Source: Fuscovulum sp.
Lineage (GTDB): Bacteria > Pseudomonadota > Alphaproteobacteria > Rhodobacterales > Rhodobacteraceae
Length of the DNA stretch: 64,000 bases
Direction: 5' to 3'
Assembly (NCBI GenBank): GCA_035192965.1
Contig: CP136571.1
Coordinates: forward strand, 764,501-828,500
Made by a program: the position numbers and the translations under genes
Shown here: piece after piece, positions 61,206-64,000 of the stretch
How the letters are laid out: each line of letters starts with the position of its first letter
Numbering within the stretch: the stretch's first letter is position 1
Notes under the pieces: model-generated
What the model saw: only the letters and a program-made list of their open reading frames with translations
Databases searched by the model: none
Told to the model about the DNA's origin: nothing

Positions 61206-61739
61206 ATGGCGCAGTCGCATCCCCACACCCATTCCGACGCCTGCCCCGGTTGCGCCGCGACGCCAGAGGTGGCCTTTGCCCGGCATGACCACAGCAACTG
61301 CGCCGATGACGTGCTGGCGCGGGGCGAGGCGCTGGCCTTGGCACAGGGGGTGAAGCTGACGCCGGTGCGTCGCCGGGTGTTGGAAATCCTGCTGGAGGAA
61401 CACCGCGCGCTGGGGGCCTATGATGTGCTGCAACGGCTGGCGGCCGAAGGGTTCGGCAATCAGCCCCCGGTGGCCTATCGCGCGCTGGATTTTCTGGTGG
61501 AGAACGGGCTCGCCCATCGCATCCGCCGCCTGAATGCCTTTGCCGCCTGCATGCATCCGGGCGAGGCGCATGCCCCGGCCTTTTTGATCTGCCGCCAGTG
61601 CAACCATGTGGCCGAGGCGCCCGCCGCCCCGGTGCGCGCGGCTCTGGACACGGCGGCGGCGGCGCTGGGCTTTGTGATCGAACGGTCGAACATCGAGGCG
61701 CTGGGGCTGTGCCCTGCCTGCAAGGGGGCCGCGGAATGA
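61206..61739 (+). CDS. zur: Fur-family zinc uptake regulator Zur
   Basis: This is a 177-residue zinc-sensing repressor. The DNA-binding part includes TPVRRRVLEILLEEHRALGAYDVL and PVAYRALDFLVENGLAHRI. Structural zinc cysteines are in CRQCNHV and CPACKG. The N-terminus is unusually His/Cys-rich (HPHTHSDACPGCAA). The ATG 61206 has AAGAGG six bases upstream. It overlaps znuC by ATGA. Confidence 0.93.
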   Translation: MAQSHPHTHSDACPGCAATPEVAFARHDHSNCADDVLARGEALALAQGVKLTPVRRRVLEILLEEHRALGAYDVLQRLAAEGFGNQPPVAYRALDFLVENGLAHRIRRLNAFAACMHPGEAHAPAFLICRQCNHVAEAPAAPVRAALDTAAAALGFVIERSNIEALGLCPACKGAAE

Positions 61740-62533
61740 CGGGACTGATCACCGCCAGCCACCTGTCGGTGGCGCTGGATGGGCATCCGGTGCTGAGCGA
61801 TGTCAGCCTGACCGTGCAACCGGGTGAGATCGTCACCATCCTTGGCCCCAACGGATCGGGCAAGTCGACGCTGCTGCGGGCGTTGTTGGGGATTGTGCCT
61901 GCGACGGGCGGCGCAGTGGCGCGGCGTGACGGGCTGGTCATCGGCTATGTGCCGCAGCGGTTGGCGATTGACCGGACGCTGCCGATGACGGTGCGGCGAT
62001 TCCTGTCGCTGCCCAAACGGGTGGGGGACGGGGATGCCACCGCTGCACTCGCGCGGGTGGGGGTGCCCGATGTGGCCGGGCGGCAGATGGCCGATCTGTC
62101 GGGTGGGCAGTTCCAGCGCGTGCTGTTGGCGCGGGCCTTGTTGGCAAAGCCGGGGCTGCTGATTCTGGATGAACCGACGCAGGGGCTGGACCAGCCCGGC
62201 GAGGCGGCCTTCTACCGGTTGATCGAAGAGGTGCGGCGCGAGACGGGGGTGGCGATTTTGATGGTGAGCCATGATCTGCATGTGGTCATGGCGGCCTCTG
62301 ACCGCGTGATCTGCTTGAACGGGCATATCTGCTGTGAAGGCACGCCACGCGTGGTGTCGACCGCGCCGGAATACCGGGCGTTGTTTGGGTTGGGCACACA
62401 AGGCGCGCTGGCGTTGTACCAGCATGTGCATGACCACAGCCATGATGGCGGCGGACAGGGACATGACCATCACGGCCATGACCATTCCCGCGACCACGAC
62501 CACCCCCATGCCCATGATCACAGCCATGCTTGA
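61736..62533 (+). CDS. znuC: Zinc ABC transporter ATP-binding protein ZnuC
   Basis: This 265-residue ATPase has Walker A GPNGSGKST, ABC signature LSGGQFQRV, Walker B LLILDEPTQG and switch MVSHDLHVV. The C-terminal ~35 residues form an extreme His/Asp tail (GHDHHGHDHSRDHDH and further), as in some alphaproteobacterial ZnuC. It overlaps zur by 4 bp and znuB by 8 bp. Confidence 0.94.
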   Translation: MTGLITASHLSVALDGHPVLSDVSLTVQPGEIVTILGPNGSGKSTLLRALLGIVPATGGAVARRDGLVIGYVPQRLAIDRTLPMTVRRFLSLPKRVGDGDATAALARVGVPDVAGRQMADLSGGQFQRVLLARALLAKPGLLILDEPTQGLDQPGEAAFYRLIEEVRRETGVAILMVSHDLHVVMAASDRVICLNGHICCEGTPRVVSTAPEYRALFGLGTQGALALYQHVHDHSHDGGGQGHDHHGHDHSRDHDHPHAHDHSHA

Positions 62534-63317
62534 CGATTTCCTGATCCGTGCGGCGTTGGCCGGGGTTGGTCTTTCGCTTGCGACCGGACCGCTGGGCTCT
62601 TTTGTCGTCTGGCGCAGGATGGCCTATTTCGGTGATGCCACCGCCCATGCGGCGATCCTTGGGGTTGCGCTGGCGCTGGCGGCTGATCTTCCGGTCACCT
62701 TTGGCACGCTGGTGGTGGCGCTGGCCATGGCGTTGACCGTGTCGGTGCTGGCAGCCCGGGGCTGGGCGATGGATACGACGCTGGGTGTGCTGGCCCATTC
62801 GGCGCTTGCGTTTGGTCTGGTGGCGGTCAGCTTTGTTCCGGGCGCGCGGACGGATCTTTCGGCCTATCTCTTTGGCGACATCCTCGCCGTGTCGCGGGCC
62901 GATCTGGTCTTCATCTGGGTTGGTGCGGTGCTTGTGGCGGGCCTGCTGGCCTGGCGCTGGCAGGCGCTTTTGACAAGCACGCTGAATGAGGATCTGGCCC
63001 ATGCCTCGGGGCTGAACCCGGCGCGGGAGCGGCTGGTGCTGACGCTGGCGCTGGCGGTTGTGGTTGCCGTGGCGATCAAGGTGGTGGGCGCGCTGCTGAT
63101 CGCGGCGCTGCTGATCATCCCGGCGGCTGCCGCGCGCGGATTGGCGCGGACGCCGGAATCCATGGCGATGATGGCCACGGTGATTGGCGCCGCCGCCAGC
63201 ATCGGGGGGCTGCAACTGTCGCTTTGGCAGGATACGCCGGCGGGACCATCGATCATCGCTGCGGCCGCGATCCTGTTCACCCTTTCCGTCCTCTTCGGTC
63301 GGATGCGCCGCCCGTAG
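62526..63317 (+). CDS. znuB: Zinc ABC transporter permease ZnuB
   Basis: This 263-residue integral membrane permease of the ABC-3 family has about eight helices. GPLGSFVVWRRMAYFGDATAHAA, YLFGDILAVSRADLV and ALLIAALLIIPAAAARGLA are characteristic. The ATG 62526 lies inside the end of znuC. It completes the zur-znuC-znuB operon. Confidence 0.94.
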   Translation: MLDDFLIRAALAGVGLSLATGPLGSFVVWRRMAYFGDATAHAAILGVALALAADLPVTFGTLVVALAMALTVSVLAARGWAMDTTLGVLAHSALAFGLVAVSFVPGARTDLSAYLFGDILAVSRADLVFIWVGAVLVAGLLAWRWQALLTSTLNEDLAHASGLNPARERLVLTLALAVVVAVAIKVVGALLIAALLIIPAAAARGLARTPESMAMMATVIGAAASIGGLQLSLWQDTPAGPSIIAAAAILFTLSVLFGRMRRP

Positions 63318-63336
63318 CTCTGTCCACTCGCCCCCA

Positions 63337-63386
63337 TCTTCTCTGGAAAAATATCCCACGGGGGTCCGGGGGTGTGAAACCCCCGG
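63337..63386. repeat. Extragenic hairpin element (copy F, reverse orientation)
   Basis: A perfect 8-bp stem CCGGGGGT-GTGAA-ACCCCCGG at 63366-63386 is preceded, in reverse orientation, by the tail complement CTTCTCTGGAAAAATATCCC at 63338-63357. It lies after znuB and is the same element as at 53.0 kb, inverted. Confidence 0.75.
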
Positions 63387-63518
63387 GGGTGGTCACAGAC
63401 GGAACGGTCGCTAATCTGCTACCCATGTCGTTTTCGTCTGCCAAGGGTCGGGTTGTCTTGCCCCTTTCCCGTCCGTTCGGGCAGATAGGGTCAAACACCA
63501 ATTCCCGGGAGTCGCCCC

Positions 63519-64000
63519 ATGAAGACCCATGTCAAAGCCCTCGTCGTCGGCGGTGGTGCCGTCGGCAACGGCATCGCCTATCACCTTGCCAAGGCAGGCT
63601 GGGATACGATGCTGGTGGAACGGGATGAACTGACCGCTGGGTCCACCTGGCATGCGGCGGGGCTGCTGCCCCTGTTCAACATGTCCTATGCCACCACCCA
63701 TATCCACAAATACAGCGTGGATTTCTACAAGGGGCTGGAGGCGGAAACCGGCCTGAACCCCGGCTTCTATGTCGTGGGCAACCTGCGCATGGCGCAGCGT
63801 CAGGAACGCATGGATGAATACATGCTCTATTCCTCGGTCGCGGAAACCGCCGGGGTGTATCACGAGTTTCTGACGCCCAAGGAGATGAAGGATCGCTGGC
63901 CGCTTCTGCGCACCGAAGACCTTGTCGGCGCGCTTTACCACCCGCAGGACGGCTATATTAACCCCGCCGACGTGACGCAGGCCATGGCCAAGGGCGCGCG
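63519..64000 (+). CDS. FAD-dependent oxidoreductase (dimethylglycine/sarcosine dehydrogenase-like), cut by window end
   Basis: The first 160 residues are visible. A Rossmann FAD motif ALVVGGGAVGNGIAYHLAKAG is followed by ERDELTAGSTWHAAGLLP, GFYVVGNLRMAQ and HPQDGYINPADVTQAMAKGA. This is the start of the ~800-residue FAD plus GcvT-type demethylating dehydrogenases common in Rhodobacteraceae. The exact substrate (dimethylglycine, sarcosine or a related methylamine) cannot be judged from this part. Confidence 0.8.
   Translation, partial: MKTHVKALVVGGGAVGNGIAYHLAKAGWDTMLVERDELTAGSTWHAAGLLPLFNMSYATTHIHKYSVDFYKGLEAETGLNPGFYVVGNLRMAQRQERMDEYMLYSSVAETAGVYHEFLTPKEMKDRWPLLRTEDLVGALYHPQDGYINPADVTQAMAKGA

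Noticed and set aside
1..64000. tRNA, rRNA, CRISPR arrays, insertion sequences, prophage genes
   Set aside because: No cloverleaf with TTCGANNC-type arm, no regularly spaced direct repeats, and no transposase, integrase or phage structural motifs were recognised; a covariance search would be decisive for small RNAs.

Overview
The window looks like chromosomal DNA of a Rhodobacteraceae bacterium (Alphaproteobacteria, Rhodobacterales; Paracoccus/Rhodobacter/Gemmobacter-like). The reasons are its high G+C content, tightly packed operons with many 4-bp ATGA/GTGA overlaps, the order recO-DUF1491-era-rnc-lepB-acpS-pdxJ-DUF2062-rsh-rpoZ-folK, an opgG-opgI-opgH-opgC glucan cluster, a DMSP-lyase-family cupin, and a complete beta-hydroxyaspartate cycle cluster of the type known from Paracoccus denitrificans. 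No rRNA, tRNA, CRISPR array, prophage or insertion sequence was recognised. The genus is an inference.

Layout. 1-2.8 kb: end of a urea/short-amide ABC transporter (urtC-urtD-urtE) plus an acetamidase/formamidase. 2.8-3.4 kb: a decayed stretch with a probable frameshifted YeeE/YedE remnant. 3.4-6.5 kb: an outer-membrane beta-barrel protein, a WcbI-like protein and an aldo/keto reductase preceded by a perfect 19-bp palindrome. 6.5-11.3 kb: osmoregulated periplasmic glucan genes on the minus strand. 11.6-15.8 kb: a membrane hybrid histidine kinase and three small enzymes. 16-20 kb: smc and two small downstream genes. 20-27 kb: a DMSP-lyase-family cupin, a lytic transglycosylase, cobD-cobC, a divergently split mnmC/mnmD pair and a DMT transporter. 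27-36 kb: minus-strand housekeeping block. 36-41.6 kb: plus-strand block with ispH and rnhA. 41.9-44.3 kb: four genes with exact 4-bp overlaps, comprising two intact peptide deformylases, one deformylase-like protein lacking catalytic residues, and fmt.

44.5-59 kb is the metabolic highlight. bhcR is divergent from bhcA-bhcB-bhcC-bhcD, the beta-hydroxyaspartate cycle that turns two glyoxylate into one oxaloacetate. A GAPDH paralog follows. Next come genes for urate breakdown to glyoxylate: puuD, uraH, a puuE-uraD fusion, allE and allA, with a LysR regulator. The source of glyoxylate (ureidoglycolate lyase) and its assimilation route are therefore direct neighbours, and the urea released could be handled by the same cell that carries the urt genes. 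Allantoate amidohydrolase, xanthine dehydrogenase and urease are not in the window.

59-64 kb: aldose 1-epimerase, then a zinc uptake locus (znuA divergent from zur-znuC-znuB) around a perfect Zur-type palindrome, and the start of an FAD/GcvT-type oxidoreductase cut by the window edge. Several intergenic regions share an extragenic hairpin element with a conserved GGATATTTT..CAGAGAAGA tail (copies near 39.9, 45.9, 48.2, 53.0 and 63.35 kb). A second 19-nt hairpin repeat occurs three times.
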